From NCBI GenBank assembly GCA_032358165.1, contig JAALGY010000055.1, forward strand, positions 1 through 32,513: a stretch of 32,513 nt of DNA, read 5' to 3'. The notes under the pieces were generated by a model. It had not been told where the DNA came from. It saw nothing but the letters and a program-made list of their open reading frames with translations, and ran no database searches. Shown here piece after piece: positions 32,487 to 32,513 of this stretch. How positions within the stretch are numbered: position 1 is the stretch's first letter; each line of letters starts with the position of its first letter. Source of the stretch: Diplosphaera chodatii. Lineage: Eukaryota; Chlorophyta; Trebouxiophyceae; Prasiolales; Stichococcaceae. The translations under genes and the position numbers were made by a program.

Positions 32487-32513
32487 CTGGAGCAGGTGCA
32501 GTGCTGCTTGTTG

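Noticed and set aside
1..32513. tRNA or rRNA genes
   Set aside because: No cloverleaf with T-loop consensus and no rRNA-like conserved stretch was found by eye on either strand; a covariance-model search was not possible.

Overview
The window looks like nuclear DNA of a GC-rich eukaryote, most likely a green alga; this is an inference from style, not from a marker gene. The signs are coding stretches split into many short exons by GT-AG introns of about 75-500 bp, strong G/C preference at third codon positions, Ala- and Gln-rich low-complexity protein segments, CAG-type microsatellites and long minisatellite arrays. No operon, ribosome-binding-site, CRISPR, rRNA or tRNA signal was seen. All gene models were spliced by eye, requiring GT/AG borders and matching exon phases; none was checked against transcripts.

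Left part (1-11.6 kb): a repeat-dominated region. It has one fair 3-exon gene at the edge (620-1660, minus), a three-copy ~0.6-kb repeat (3190-4990), two fragmentary minus-strand genes that look related (ending at 5226 and 7296) flanking a ~322-bp tandem repeat with CAGAGCAG runs (6110-6985), a 163-bp satellite (8338-9136) and a 181-bp satellite (10075-10945). A block at 2.05-3.05 kb is a diverged copy of the block at 8.4-9.77 kb.

Middle part (11.6-18.8 kb): a compact gene-rich stretch. A 10-exon gene for a predicted nuclear coiled-coil protein (11600-14965, minus) lies head-to-head with a small plus-strand gene (15076-15642). A second plus-strand coding stretch (ending 16146) converges on an 8-exon minus-strand gene of unknown function (16270-18788).

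Right part (19.5-32.5 kb): a tandem pair of paralogous minus-strand genes, each encoding a large helical protein ending in a U-box, the E2-binding fold of a class of E3 ubiquitin ligases. The downstream copy (21099-26589) can be assembled as 15 exons and 1031 residues with every phase matching. The upstream copy (27898-32486 and beyond) runs off the right edge, keeps 11 homologous exons and carries an apparent 1-nt frameshift. Each copy is followed by a less certain minus-strand gene (19488-20821 and 26920-27842) that could be separate or an alternative 3' extension. The most notable material is this exon-for-exon U-box gene pair, and the three satellite-like arrays in the left part, one of which has an old, diverged relative elsewhere in the window.
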